This document shows positions 46,290-57,599 of a stretch of DNA of 64,000 bases, piece after piece. Origin of the DNA: Hermatobates lingyangjiaoensis (Eukaryota > Arthropoda > Insecta > Hemiptera > Hermatobatidae); NCBI GenBank assembly GCA_026182355.1, contig JAPFBL010000563.1, positions 72,501-136,500 of the forward strand. Reading direction: 5' to 3'. Below the pieces are notes generated by a model. That model saw only the letters and a list, made by a program, of their open reading frames with translations. It had not been told where the DNA came from and ran no database searches. Numbering within the stretch: the stretch's first letter is position 1; the number at the start of each line of letters is the position of its first letter. The position numbers and the translations under genes were made by a program.

Positions 46290-46670
46290 ATATAAATGAC
46301 CAAACCACAATATGAAATGGGAAAACAAGACTAAGATCCCTCAACCGCAGCAAGCGGTCTTCGTTAGAGTCAAAAACCCACATTTCATATTGTGTTTTGA
46401 TAATTGATTCCTATTTCACGTGTTTAATACGTTGCCGTTGCGTCTAGAACGTGCTTGGTCTCCCTTTCTCTTTTCTCCTGAAGACGGATTGACCGAAAGT
46501 TTTAGTTTGTCAGTGTGTTCTTTGCTCTGTCAACGAAATAACAGTTGACTGTCCATCCCTCCGTCAATTCACTTCTTCTTCTGAGGACGACCGCCATAAC
46601 GGTCGAAATATTGAAAAGTGAGTGTTTGTTATGTTTCTTCCTATGTGTTACAGTTTATTGTAAGTGTAAT
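46290..46670. mobile_element. Family A (-), family C (+), family B-like (+)
   Basis: 46293-46430: family A with CTAACGA in the minus core. 46465-46510: CTGAAGA, C, GGAT..ACC, GAAA, GTTTTAG. 46581-46612: CTGAGGA, C, GACCG-CCATAA-CGGTC with five pairs, GAAA, TATT, then GAAAAGTGAG; upstream ACTTCTTCTT can pair with it as helix I. Confidence 0.65.
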
Positions 46671-46719
46671 CTCTCCTGCGGAAGGCATTTCGTTTATAAA
46701 ACATACAAATTTTATTAAA

Positions 46720-47300
46720 ATACACAGCGGCCTCTGCCTTCACGACTTTTAAGCTAGACTGCTCTAGTCTTCTAACAACTTTACGGTGGGCTGGTATGAA
46801 GAAGTACTGCAACGTACAACGTTCAATTAGTAGGCAACAAGCGCATTAGTCAAGCAACGGTTGAAAACTATCTTCAGCCTTCAATTCGAAGTAACTAGTG
46901 GTTGCCTCTCTCGCAAGCCAACCTTATTCTAAATATTTGACACCTTAAATATCACAATTAAAGTTCTGTCACTTTCCTGAATTTTAAGGTTCACGTTCTG
47001 TTCTTTAATAGACATAGCTTCTAAAACTGAACGTTTTTTTGGGTCATTACAATACTGTAGCACTGTATTTTCTTCCGCCAGCATCTGTCGCGTGTTTTTC
47101 ATCCCGTGACAATCTTCAGTATGTTTTTTAGGAGTACCCGCAGTAAGATGGAGAGTTTAACGGCTTTAATCATTCGTTCTAGTCAGTCCTATAAATCTCA
47201 ACTGCTGGGCTACACAGTTACAAGTTCTGCATGTGTATTGGTATGTTAGATAACTACGGTGAAGCTCCGTGGTGTCAATTCTGGGTCTAGTGGATTTGAG
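46720..47300 (-). pseudogene. Third PLE copy: GIY-YIG C-terminus and N-terminal peptide
   Basis: The minus strand at 47165-46973 reads LTAGTPKKHTEDCHGMKNTR, QMLAEENTVLQYCND and LEAMSIKEQNVNLKIQ, matching the PLE-K domain end (LHILEAIYIKEYNPSLNIQ) at moderate identity. 46800-46725 encodes VRRLEQSSLKVVKAEAAVYF, the pLTR peptide. About 170 bp between them should hold the ribozyme, but I find no clear core. It is a diverged, dead lineage. Confidence 0.68.
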
Positions 47301-47342
47301 TAACTGACTACTGTTTTTAAAATAAGTTAAAAAATTAGCAAC

Positions 47343-47633
47343 TTATTTTTTTTGTTTTTTTTTACAATACAATGACAACTGTTTAAATATGGTAGCGCTT
47401 TTTTTCGTATACAGTTTGAAGCAGTACTTGCAGGTAAGGCAGGTTTGATTGGCAGCAAAGTTGAGACTTTTGCCGTCTCCTGGTTCAGCGCTGATCTGTA
47501 GCACGTGCCACAACCCCCGCAAAGCCTTCCTCCTACTCACAACTCCTCCACCTTCTAATTGCCATCTTCGTCCTTGATCTCGGTCACTCCCCAGGATCGC
47601 ACCATTTATTACAACTCCCCTCCTACACGCCAA
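47343..47633 (-). other. Unrecognised 96-codon frame, G+C-richer
   Basis: The region 47450-47640 has more G+C than its surroundings, and the minus frame includes CLTCKYCFKLY, which has a C..C spacing but no complete zinc-finger pattern. No splice or promoter context supports a gene. Confidence 0.2.
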
Positions 47634-47639
47634 TCAATT

Positions 47640-48320
47640 CCCTCCTGCAGTCATTGCCCGGCTTACTTCACTAGCAAGTCATTTTAGTGTAAACCCAACA
47701 CACTGCATAACCTTGACCAGTTGGTGTTTTCATTTTACATTTAGTGCTACTAGAATGTTTCAAAACTGGTTTAACCGTTTAAAAAAAAATCTCTTTATAG
47801 TCGTCTTCTTGTTATTCAGTAGGTTTACGTTCCTTAACCCCCCCCCCCCCCCTCCATGAACTGCAAAAATCTGCGAATATACAATGCAGCTTTAGAATTC
47901 CTATGTATGATATTATAAATATCATAATATATTCTCATAAAACACGTATTAAACACAATTATGCTAATTAATACAGCAATACAGTATATTAATGTTGCAG
48001 TGTGATAATAATAATTACTATTACGTACTGTAAACAAAAAAAAAAATATAAGTTGAGTACTCGTATTCCTTAGTAACAGTATAATACTGTCGTTACCCAT
48101 GTAAAGTCATTCTCAGTGTGTACGGTAATTAGTAAAGAAGTTTATTTTATGTACATAGTCGCTGTGGTGGTTCTTTTTTCTAGCTCTTTATATTAACTGA
48201 TACTGTTATTTTGAATTATTTTAAATTTATTTATATACTTTAAATGTGAGTGTATTTCTGCTATAACTTGCTCAGAAATTTTCGAATATGGTATTATGTA
48301 CACAAAACCTCTTGAATTGG
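47640..48320. other. Unassigned; poly-C run at 47840-47852
   Basis: 'tcagtaggtttacgttcctt' and 'caaaaatctgcgaat' near 47815-47880 vaguely resemble the pogo-like end at 30598, without a partner end. Confidence 0.35.
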
Positions 48321-49568
48321 TGACAGTAGGGTAGAGTGAGTCAAATTGAGCGAAAAAATGTTGATAATTGGTATAAGTTATTCTACAGGTAATTATTTTT
48401 TCAACAGGAAAAAATCACCGAGCACGCAAACACGAGTCTAACCTTTATGCCTCTCACATAAAAACAACACATGTTGTATAGTCAAACCCATGAACATATA
48501 ATGGTGACGAGTGTACCAACATAATAACAAAAAAGTTTTGAAATTAAAAAGTAAAGAGCACGCGAAATTCAAAAAGGTTTGATCACACCTCTTACAACCT
48601 CACAATAACTGTAGTGAAAGTGGAGGTACTATTTTTCAAAAGCTCTAAAATAGTAGTATAATATGACACATATGACTACATAGTAGATAATATGAGGTTA
48701 TTTCAAAAGTTTGTTAGCGATGCGAAAAATCGAAACACACACATCATGGACTGATGTCTTAATTAAAGGTTCTTGCTACACATAGTATTTTCATGTGTGC
48801 TCAAGCATGTCTTGTTGAAGGTTGCCATGCCCGTTTCCTTTTGATTTCAGAAATGATTTAATGTTGGCTAAATTGGCTCATTTATTAATTGGAACCCACT
48901 TTAATTATGTTTGAGCCATATTACCAAATGTTGAGAATTACCTTTTGGTATTTATGTGCTAACCTATATACTGATAACTTATTATCAAATTTTTGGATTC
49001 ACATCAGTTCAGTGTTGTTTTCAAGATCTGTGCAACTGCAGAAAATCAACGTTTTGTTACTCCCAAAGTGTTTTTAAAAATCAAAATTTAATGTGAATTT
49101 TAAAATAGCTTTCTTGGCTTGTGTCAAAAATATTTTAAGGCAATGAAGTGAGCTGAAATGAAAACTTGAGCTCAGATGAAAATTGTATATGTAGTAACAG
49201 CCTTTAATTAAGTCATCATATATTGATATGTGTGTTGCAACTTTTTGCATTTCTAGTAAATCTTTTGAAATAACCTCTTATTATTTCTATTATTTTAGAT
49301 ATTTTACAAAACATTTCCTCCACTTTTACAACAGTCATCTAAGGATTATGAGGTAGTACAAAGTGTGATCAAAAAGTAACGACACTGTGAATTTCGCGCG
49401 ATCTGTACACTCTGATTTCAGTTTTTTTTTTGGGGTTCTGTTGGTACACTTATCACAATCATATATTCACTGTTTTGACTATATATATTATATGTTGTTT
49501 TTATGTCAGATACATAAAAGTTAGATGCGTATTATCTGCTCAATTTGAATCACAATAACCAACTGTCA
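48321..49568. mobile_element. DNA transposon or foldback element with arms of about 0.4 kb
   Basis: The left arm (48321 to about 48790) and right arm (about 49180 to 49568) are inverse matches with moderate divergence. Landmarks present in both: TGACAGT at the tips, 'tcaaattgagc', 'cacataaaaacaacac', 'gagtgtaccaaca', 'gcgcgaaattc'-like, 'gaggttatttcaaaag' and 'cttaattaaagg'. The centre (48790-49180) has no coding frame of note. Part of it (48865-48950) resembles 53830-53890. Family is unknown; long arms and absent transposase suggest a non-autonomous foldback-type element. Confidence 0.72.
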
Positions 49569-49569
49569 A

Positions 49570-51000
49570 CAATGTAAGTTTAAAATACAAGCCAAATGAA
49601 AAAAAACTACCTTTTCTGATCGTCCGATTTGTGATAGTATGGTAATTTATACCAGTAGGTTCATGTCGAAACATGTTTTATCCCTACAGTCCAATAAAAG
49701 ATTTAGCAAATCAATCTCAGTGTGTATAACCAGGACATCATACATACAACAAAAGTAATAATTACAAAAAAATTATTTTTAACTTAGTGTTTGTTAGCCC
49801 TGAGATGGTAGAACAAGCTCAGCCACAATATTGTCCTTCTTTTTTTTTGGTTCAAGTATTACACTTTTCTGTTTCTAATATTACGTTTTTTAGTTGGAGG
49901 TTATCTCTAAAAAATTAATTTTTTTGGATTTCGATTAAAATTAGTTTTAAATTTAACGTTCTAGCTTTATAGTTGGCATTTAGTATAGATAGGTCCAATC
50001 TGCTTTAAAATATTACATCAGAATTAAAAATACTAAAAACATGTTTTCCAGAATGTATCACTTGATTTTTCATACATGGAAATCTATATTGATAATATGT
50101 ATTCATATATTTTCAATAAGTAATTTAAGTAATTAGTAATAAGTAATAATTAGTAATAAGTAATAAGTAATTTAATTTCTTTAAAAAAATTTGTATTTAC
50201 ATGTATAATGAGGTCAATGAATTTAGTCTGGTATCTCATACCGTATTTTTTTCTCTCTGAAAACTCTTGAACGTAGTATTTATTTTTTATTGAATAAAAG
50301 TTTATCTATTTCCCACCATCTCTATGACCCACCAGAGTGGTCCACAATCCATATGTGTAGAAACGGTACTGAAAACTATATATCTTAACTCTATTCTCAT
50401 TCTAATCAGAAAAAATATTTTTTTTAAAGTTGCATATAAATCTTATTCGACAAATATAATTTATCATCAAAGCACTGTTCTTTTTTTTTGCTTTTTGATA
50501 ATTTCAAGGTCTATTCTAACTAAATACAACTTTGGATTCCTCACGTCACGGGATCAAAAATAATTATTAAACATACTACCGACTTCAGGAATCGGATCTT
50601 TTTCTCAAGCAGGCTTTCTGGTTGGCCTTCAAACACTGAAATAATAACCATCAAAGTATAGTCATTTAGGTAAGTGCATAATAGTCTTTTTGCTTCGTCC
50701 TTTAACCTGAAATCAGCAATAATGTAATTTATTAATAAGTAGTGTTAAAATTTCCTAAAAAGAAAAATACCTTTCCTGTAAAATTTACAAAAATAAACTT
50801 TTATTATTATATATCATATCTTGACAGTCATTGAAAAATGTAGAATTAGTTCACCCCCTAATTTATATATTTGTAAAACTTTATTTATTTATCTCAACAG
50901 AGTACTAATTATTTCTAGTATTTTTGATTTTTTTTTATTTCTGATTCGTTTCTGTTACATATTTTATGCTTATTTTTATTCCAGCTAGTTGGTATATCAT
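49570..51000. other. A/T-rich stretch without recognisable features
   Basis: A small 'taagtaat' repeat occurs at 50118-50172. No gene seen. Confidence 0.4.
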
Positions 51001-51004
51001 TTTT

Positions 51005-51260
51005 CTTATGCCTGAAGATGAGCTCTGAAGTCGAAAGCTTCTCTTTCATATATTATGTGTACTTTTGACACGACAAATGTTTCGTAAATGTTTCTTGAAC
51101 TGATGATTTGGGTTCAACTTCCTGTGGAAAGTCGCATAGTCAGGAGACTAGATGAAATCAGTGAGTTACAAGGTACTGAAACCGAAGCTGCTGTACATTT
51201 TAATCAGATATGCTTCCAAGAAGATTTACTACCAAAATCTATATATATATATATATAAAG
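51005..51260 (+). mobile_element. PLE-K solo pLTR: ribozyme plus N-terminal peptide
   Basis: Core 51012-51040: CTGAAGA, T, GA..., GTC, GAAA, GCTT, palindrome AGCT. About 70 bp on, a frame encodes VRRLDEISELQGTETEAAVHF and NQICFQEDLLPKSI, then (TA)n at 51239. The same order is found at 59724-59930 and 43806-43563. Confidence 0.7.
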
Positions 51261-51810
51261 ATTTCACATAAACACGTGAAACAACAATCAATGATCAAAC
51301 TACAATAAGAAATGAGAAAACAAGACTAAGTTCTTTCAACCGTAACAAGCGGTCTTCGTCAGAGTCAAAAACCCAACTTGGGTTTTTGACTCTGACGAAG
51401 ACCGCTTGTTACGGTTGAAAGATCTTAGTCTTGTTTTCCCATTTCATATATATATATATATATATATTAGTATATTTTCGTAGCTGTCCTTCAGATATCC
51501 ATGCTACTCTGTCGTGTTCAACAAAGCATGCATATATACCATGTATGTGATCAAACCACAATAAGAAATGTGAAAACAAGACTAAGATCTTTCAACCGTA
51601 ACAAGCGGTCTTCGTCAGAGTCAAAAACTCAACTGAAACACTAGATGCAGAACACATCTGGTGATTTTTTTGACCAGAGTTGAGTTTTTGACTCTGACGA
51701 AGACCGCTTGTTACGGTTGAAAGATCTTAGTCTTGTTTTCCCATTTCTTATTGTGGTTTGATCATTGACTGTTATTTCACGTGTTTATGTGAAATCTTTA
51801 TATAATATAT
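51255..51810. mobile_element. Two family A pLTR inverted pairs around a PLE peptide remnant
   Basis: 51258-51450: plus core 51388-51430 intact. 51546-51805: plus core 51690-51732 intact; the fold holds 'actagatgcag' and a TTTTTT run, also seen beside family A at 39328. Between them 51470-51510 (minus) reads a degraded LLPKYTNI block next to (TA)n. Confidence 0.75.
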
Positions 51811-51811
51811 A

Positions 51812-52124
51812 TATACAAAACTAAAGTTTATCGGGACTCGGTCAGTTCTTCAGGTTCAAATTAAACTCTCATTGCCAATGTTTTGGAATTTATTTAAAAC
51901 GTTTTTCATAGGCAGAAGTATAAAGTTTGAAACAGAAAACTAAGTATTACATTACAAATTTAATATAAGGTATAAAGGAAATATAAGGTTTCCCTCTCTT
52001 AGCTCTCCTGAAGACGGTTCAACCGAAAATTAGAGACTGTAAGTTTGTGTTTTTAATTTCTCTATGTTTCTTTATGTACATTGAACTGTATTTGTCCATT
52101 TCGGATCATATTTTCATCGAAAAA

Positions 52125-52172
<48 letters not shown>

Positions 52173-52245
52173 AGATAGATTGCAGAATTTCCTTAAGATG
52201 TGTTTCATTTAAGTTAACCGCAGTCTCGGCATTCACATGTCCACC
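51812..52245. mobile_element. Family F (-), family D (+) with core, TA tract, PLE peptide (-)
   Basis: 51816-51968: half of a family F pair. 52002-52037: CTCTC, CTGAAGA (52008-52014), C, GGTTCAACC, GAAA, ATTA, GAGAC. CTCTC pairs with GAGA, and palindrome AATT spans helix III. (TA)n at 52127-52169. 52240-52168 (minus): VNAETAVNLNETHLKEIL, a diverged PLE peptide. Confidence 0.68.
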
Positions 52246-52249
52246 CTAT

Positions 52250-53060
52250 TCAAAACGTTCACTGAAACAAATTTCTAGCAAGTAAGAAAACTACCTTTTA
52301 TTATTTATTTTCATAAGACTAAATTATAATAAAGGTGTCTTGTGTTTAATATCATCTTAATCCTGCTACCTGATAATGAAAGAACACCAGAGATGTAGTT
52401 TTGGTAAAATTCCTGGAGTCAGGATAAACTAGAACGTGACCGCTGTCAAGAATTGACAGTCCTCAGACCACCCCCCCTGCTAGGAATCTACACAACAAGA
52501 TTACAGCCTCTAGCTTCAGATGTACCCCTGCTGCGATGATAGCTTCCTGTACATGGCACAACAGTCATCTTGTATCATTTTGTGCAACTTCCAACAAATT
52601 TACACTACCTTTTTTTTTTTTATTTTATTTTAGTATTCTACTACTGAAAATATGAATTAATTTTATTTGTGGTTTTCAAATGTTTGTTTTAATCCTTTTG
52701 TTAATTTTTGATTCTTTATTTATTTTTTTAAAAATTTCCTGTTTATGTACTCGTAGATATGATTAATTTTTCTTCTTATTTTATTTTGTCTATATTTTCT
52801 GTTGTTGTTTTATTTATAATTCTGTTGCATTCTTTCATTTTTTTTAAAACAATCTTTAATTGAATACTGTTAAATGTTTTCTTATCTGTACCATATACAT
52901 TGAACACTATTTTCCTTTTTTATCGTGGGTTGGTCTAGCTTTTTCTAGATTTTGTATACTCTGTATACGTCCTGAATGATTTTGTGTATATCATAATATT
53001 ATGGAATCTTCTTTGAAAGTATAGCGTTTGAGAAAATAGTCTGTATCTTCACTGTAACAA
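52250..53060. other. Unassigned; T-rich
   Basis: 52440-52570 is slightly G+C-richer with no frame. At 52905-52940 a short family G end ('acactattttccttttttat'). Confidence 0.4.
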
Positions 53061-53109
53061 CACTTTTGTTTCTTTTACTTAAAATGAATGAGACTTATTT
53101 TTGTTCCAG

Positions 53110-53216
53110 TATGGAGTCAGACGTCAGCCAAGGATTACAGGACTACTGGAATGAATGTAGGAGTATAGAGGAGTCGAAGCCACCTGATCGAAGTCTTTCA
53201 GAGGAAGAAAATCAAG
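53110..53216 (+). CDS. Candidate first coding exon of an unidentified host gene
   Basis: An acceptor-like 'ttatttttgttccag' ends at 53109 and a donor-like AAG|GTACAT follows 53216. Between them an open frame starts with ATG at 53111 and gives 35 codons plus one base. The peptide is acidic and polar (MESDVSQGLQDYWNEC..., then SIEESKPPDRSLSEEENQ), without low-complexity or TA-repeat translation, unlike other short frames here. The frame stays open into the presumed intron to 53266. I do not recognise the protein, and no second exon is identified within the window. It could be a chance frame; the pairing of splice signals with plausible codon use is the only support. Confidence 0.42.
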
Positions 53217-53219
53217 GTA

Positions 53220-54050
53220 CATTCAGCATAGTTATTTCTAGTTTTATATACATTAATAGTAAATAGTTTTACATTCAAGTATTTTTTTTTTTAGTTGTAC
53301 AGGAATTTTGAAAATTCTAGATTAATCGGCAAAACGTTATTGAAAGGTATTGTTTTGCAAATTGTTAGCCTGAGTTAATTTGATCAAAGACGAGCTCTTC
53401 CCTTCTGATTGCATGTTTTTGTTGCCCAATCATCCACCCATATTCCCACTTGAAACTCACATGTTACACACTACATACACCGACTTCATCATAGCAATAT
53501 TAAGAATGAATTGAAGGGACTTTTCAAAACATCGCACAAATGAGTGACACTTTTGTCTCATGGAGAACACTAAAGGTGAAAGCCTATTAAGTGTTGTGTT
53601 GCAAACAATATTACAAAATGGCAGTCGTGCTAATGAACTATACAACCAATCCTCCTAACTCGGTATCAATCTAAAGAAATACTTGGACTTGTGTTGGCAT
53701 CAATTTCCGGATGTCTTTGATTTTTTGAGTCACCAAAAGGAAAACAAATCCTGCTTTGTGGTTGTTAGTTTTCCAAGCTCACACTTGTAAGAGTTTCATC
53801 TTTTAGTGCTGTTCTAGAAGCCTAAATTGTGGCTCATTTATTATTTGGCACCCATTTTTAGTAATGAACAAGCCATGTTACCTTTTGATTCTACATTTGT
53901 AGTCTTAAATGTTGCCTTATTTAAATTGCACATATAATTGTTATTTATAGCACAAAAATTGAACTGGGTTATAAGAAAAATGGTATAGTTTGCGCAAAAT
54001 AATTAATTATATGAAAGAAACTATTTTTTTTTACAAATTTTTAGTAGAGT
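53220..54050. other. Unassigned; 53830-53890 similar to foldback element interior
   Basis: 'gtggctcatttattatttgg', 'caagccatgttacc' and neighbours parallel 48868-48925, so part of this stretch is a relative of that element. No coding region recognised. Confidence 0.4.
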
Positions 54051-54054
54051 AGCG

Positions 54055-54232
54055 ATTTTTAACGAGTACCTGACATCGTACAGGCTCGGGACCGACGGCT
54101 GAACGTTTTCTCCGAGAAACAATGTACTGAGGTTTATTCACCTTCCGCAAAAATCGATAGGCTGAGAGTAGGTATTGAACCCTGGATCTATCTGTCCAGA
54201 GCACATTGCCACTGTGCCAACCTGGCCCCCGC
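54055..54232 (-). mobile_element. tRNA-derived SINE, 3'-truncated
   Basis: Minus-strand head (complement of 'ggccaggttggcacagtggc'), B box complement near 54178 and body complement 'acgagtacctgacatcgtac'. The tail is absent. Confidence 0.8.
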
Positions 54233-54234
54233 TT

Positions 54235-55080
54235 TATGACGAATGTTTTCAATTATCCCTAAATTGACATTCGGAGAGATATGAAAAGTTTAAAACAGTT
54301 GTTTTTTTTTTTTAGAAGGTGATATCATCAAAGGAATGCAAAGCATTCCGGTGAAGCACCCCGCACCCTGAAAGCAATGATTACTCTAAAAGTAATAAAT
54401 AACCAGCGAGTGCTTTATAATAAATGTATTTATCATCCCAATACAAGTCACATACTGTTTTTTTTTCTCTTTACAGATCAGTTAATGCACACACGCCTTT
54501 TAAATAAGATTTGTGTTCGGCGTACTTTCTAACATACTTCAGTCTTGAGCCTCTTTTTACCGCACAAGTCTCACAGATTGAGATAGTTAATCCGCTACAT
54601 CTTGTTCCCTCACCTCACACTCCTTCGTCCGTTCCTCAACACTTATTTCAACCCCTATCACTTTCTTCATCTTTAACTTTTACAGCCCTTTTTGATAACT
54701 TCACCTTTTTTTTTTGCCTTCATTTCTTCTTTGCTATCTATCTGATGCCTATATTTATGCTGCCTGCCTTTCTAATATATCTAGTTATCTGCAACTGTTA
54801 ATTCAGCATAGAATACCAGCTAAAGAGGTTTCAAACGTCAATAAATCAAAGAAACAAGAGCGATTGTAAGCGTTATAATTTTGTTGTATCCAACTTATTT
54901 AACAGCGGATTTACAACTGATATTTATTAATAGTAAATAAATATGAAGAAGTAATTTATTAACTTAAAATTTCAAGTTAATAAATGTTATTTATTAACTT
55001 AATACAATTACCAAAAAAATCTGTAAAGCACGTTGTAGACGCAACGGCCAGTAACCGATTTACTTTTAAATAACCGATGA
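54235..55080. other. Unassigned
   Basis: A pyrimidine-rich 96-codon frame at 54511-54801 has no motif. 54900-55000 holds short 'ttattaactta' repeats. Confidence 0.35.
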
Positions 55081-55089
55081 AATATATAT

Positions 55090-55174
55090 ATATAGTTCCA
55101 TTGAACTGTATTTGTCCATTTCGGATCGTATTTTCATCGAAAAAGTATATATATATAAAAAATTGGTTTGATCA

Positions 55175-55211
<37 letters not shown>
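55090..55211. repeat. Family D outer arm and (TA)n tract
   Basis: 'cattgaactgtatttgtcca' to 'ttttcatcgaaaaagt' repeats 52077-52127 almost exactly. (TA)n follows at about 55176-55211, immediately before P1. Confidence 0.7.
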
Positions 55212-55214
<3 letters not shown>

Positions 55215-55649
55215 GGTAACTCACGACAAATTAAAGAAGATAGTCGCTCTAAGGCCTTTCGTTTTCACGTCGTCAGAAAGCAAGTGAATACAAGTTGTAA
55301 GCAGGTTATGAATTTTGATTTAAAGAAAGAGTAAGATTGGCTATTTTTCCCTATAACTGTTGAAATAGTCTTGATTTGTTTGATAATTCCTTCAATTAGA
55401 AATTCATCTAATTTAAAAAGGCCTGGACTAGTGTTGACCAAGTTCTTAGAAAAGTCTTTTATGAGGGCGCTTTCAACAATGTTTCTTCTTCTTTCACATG
55501 ACATAAAAACCAACTCCTTTGCTTCTTTCCAGTTAATTATGTGATTTTTGTCTCTAATGTGTAGGAACAAGGCACTTTTATCATCTTGTCTTCTAACTGA
55601 ATACTGATGTTGCTTAATCCTTGTATCCATTCCTTTTCCCGTCTGTCTT
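55212..55649 (-). pseudogene. P1 inverted 5' stub: PLE endonuclease end and pLTR on minus strand
   Basis: The minus strand reads QTGKGMDTRIKQHQYSVRR, then the rest of the domain to GLFKLDEFLIEGIIKQIK, and then the pLTR with its own ribozyme (about 55282-55245: CTGACGA, C, GT-GAAA-AC, GAAA, GGCC, TT, AGAGCG). It is nearly identical to the 3' part of P1 (57128-57590) but in opposite orientation. At 55649 it is joined head-to-head to the plus-strand RT. It differs from P1 by one fewer A in the TTTTTAAA run and a short deletion after GGGAAAAAT, so its C-terminal frame is longer. Confidence 0.85.
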
Positions 55650-57480
55650 TTGAACCCTGATGAAATCAAAATAGCTATTTGTAAAGGTGTTATTTATAGA
55701 TCTATTAATGAAATAGTACCACATGTTCCAAAGCGTTTTTCTGAGGTTAATAAAAGAATAAAGAACAACAATGAAATAAAAGTCACAAAAGCAGATAAAT
55801 CAGGTGCTATAGTATTACTGAACAAGACAGATTATATTACAAAGATGGAAACCCTGTTATCTGATACTAATGTCTATGATTTATTAAATTCAGACCCAAC
55901 TGAAAACTACAATAGTCTTTTCAATAAGAGATTGAAATTAATTTTAAAAGATAATAAGAATCTATTAACAAAATTTGTCAGTAGATCTCCTTCTCTACCT
56001 TACATGTATGGCTTGATTAAAACACACAAAGATGGTTATCCTGCTAGACAGATTGTTAGCTCCATTGGGTCAGTAGGCTACAAGCTATCAAAATGGTTGG
56101 TCCATGTTTTATCGCCATTGGTAGGTACTATTTCCCAAAGTCATATCAAGAACAACATTGAACTTGTTTCAAAGCTAAATTCATATTCCTTTCAGAATAG
56201 TATGCTGTTAAGCTTTGATGTTAAAGCACTTTTTACAAATGTGCCAGTTGAAGATTTATTAGTTTTTCTAGAAACAGAACTTAAGAAACGTACACAAACA
56301 TTACCTGTTTCTGTAAGAGTGTTAATAGACTTAATTCGTTTGTGTACATTAGATTGTTGTTTTTCATTTGAAGGAAAATTTTACAAGCAAAAGTTTGGTT
56401 TGGCGATGGGAAATTGTCTCTCTCCTGTTTTAAGCAACATGTATATGGAATATTTTGAGATTACATACCTACCTAAAATTTTACCTAGCAATGCTAAATG
56501 GCTTCGCTATGTTGACGATGTTCTATGTATTTGGCCAGATGATAAAAATGTTAGAACTTTTTTGGATACCCTCAATATGTTTGTTCCGTCTATTCAATTT
56601 ACAATAGAATTAGAAAATAATAATAAACTCCCTTTCCTGGATGTGCTTTTGCACCGAAGTGGTAACAAATTGAATTATAGTATTTACAGAAAATTTACAA
56701 ATGTATCCTCTTAAGTTCATTTCTTCTCGGCACACCCACTCAGTGTCAAAAAATCCGTTTTTAATAGCATGTTTTTGAGAGCTTTCAAAATTTGCAGTGA
56801 ACCATTTTTAGAAGAAGAAATTAAATATATTTACAAAGTTTCAACCTCTCTAATGTATCCAAAAAAATTAATTGATAACGTGATGAAAAAAGCCAAACAA
56901 TCTTTGATGTCATCTGTAAGTCAGGAACGTTTTTCAAGAAGGAATTTGCTGGTGGTTCCCTACAGCCCATGTTTAAAAGACATTCCATATTTGTTGAAGA
57001 AGCTAGATATCTCAGTTACATTTATTAGTGGTGGTAATTTGTCAAATAGACTTGTCCATAACTCTAAAAGAAGCCGAAAAAACTGTTGTGTATACAGAAT
57101 TCCTTGCAAGGATTGCGAGTTGGCTTATATTGGACAGACGGGAAAAGGAATGGATACAAGGATTAAGCAACATCAGTATTCAGTTAGAAGACAAGATGAT
57201 AAAAGTGCCTTGTTCCTACACATTAGAGACAAAAATCACATAATTAACTGGAAAGAAGCAAAGGAGTTGGTTTTTATGTCATGTGAAAGAAGAAGAAACA
57301 TTGTTGAAAGCGCCCTCATAAAAGACTTTTCTAAGAACTTGGTCAACACTAGTCCAGGCCTTTTTAAAATTAGATGAATTTCTAATTGAAGGAATTATCA
57401 AACAAATCAAGACTATTTCAACAGTTATAGGGAAAAATACTGTCAATGATGCCAATCTTACTCCTTCTTTTAATCAAAAT
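55650..57480 (+). pseudogene. P1 Penelope-like element: reverse transcriptase + GIY-YIG endonuclease
   Basis: One frame runs from ATG 55650 to 57377 except for TAA at 56712-56714. RT motifs in order: KADKSGAIVLL (residue 49 on), YGLIKTHKDGYPARQIVSS, SFDVKALFTNVP (about 188, motif A aspartate), GLAMGNCLSP (about 250, motif B), RYVDDVLCIW (YVDD about 287-290, motif C), LPFLDVLLHR. After the stop the frame continues through AFKICSEPFLEEEIKYIY and reaches the endonuclease: CCVYRIPCKDC, AYIGQTGKG, RIKQHQYSV, ESALIKDF. Near 57370 an extra A relative to the inverted stub shifts the frame to a stop at 57375-57377; the alternative frame runs to about 57486. PLEs transcribe their RNA at a nicked target, and this pairing of RT with GIY-YIG is diagnostic. 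The copy looks recent but defective and 5'-truncated. Confidence 0.93.
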
Positions 57481-57509
57481 TCATAACCTGCTTACAACTT
57501 GTATTCACT

Positions 57510-57547
57510 TGCTCTCTGACGACGTGAAAACGAAAGGCCTTAGAGCG
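57510..57547 (+). ncRNA. Minimal hammerhead ribozyme of P1
   Basis: TGCTCT (57510-57515), CTGACGA (57516-57522), C, GT-GAAA-AC, GAAA (57532-57535), GGCC, T, T (57541), AGAGCG (57542-57547). TGCTCT and AGAGCG pair over six positions with one G-U as helix I. Helix III can be only A-U closing GGCC, but AGGCCT is a palindrome that would pair between two molecules. Cleavage is predicted after 57541. Helix II is short. The motif sits about 30 bases after the end of the endonuclease frame. Hammerheads of this kind in PLEs were reported by Cervera and De la Peña (2014). Confidence 0.78.
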
Positions 57548-57599
57548 ACTATCTTCTTTAATTTGTGGTGAGTTACCTGAATATTTATATCACGTGTTA

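Noticed and set aside
47817..47880. pogo-like terminus
   Set aside because: Only weak resemblance, no TA target on the left and no partner end.
54511..54801. A 96-codon hydrophobic frame
   Set aside because: Pyrimidine-rich DNA gives Leu/Phe/Ser-rich translations by chance; no other support.
25452..55334. Open frames rich in Ile-Tyr or Ser-Leu repeats (for example 25452, 28466, 45827, 55077)
   Set aside because: They are translations of (TA)n and (CT)n tracts.
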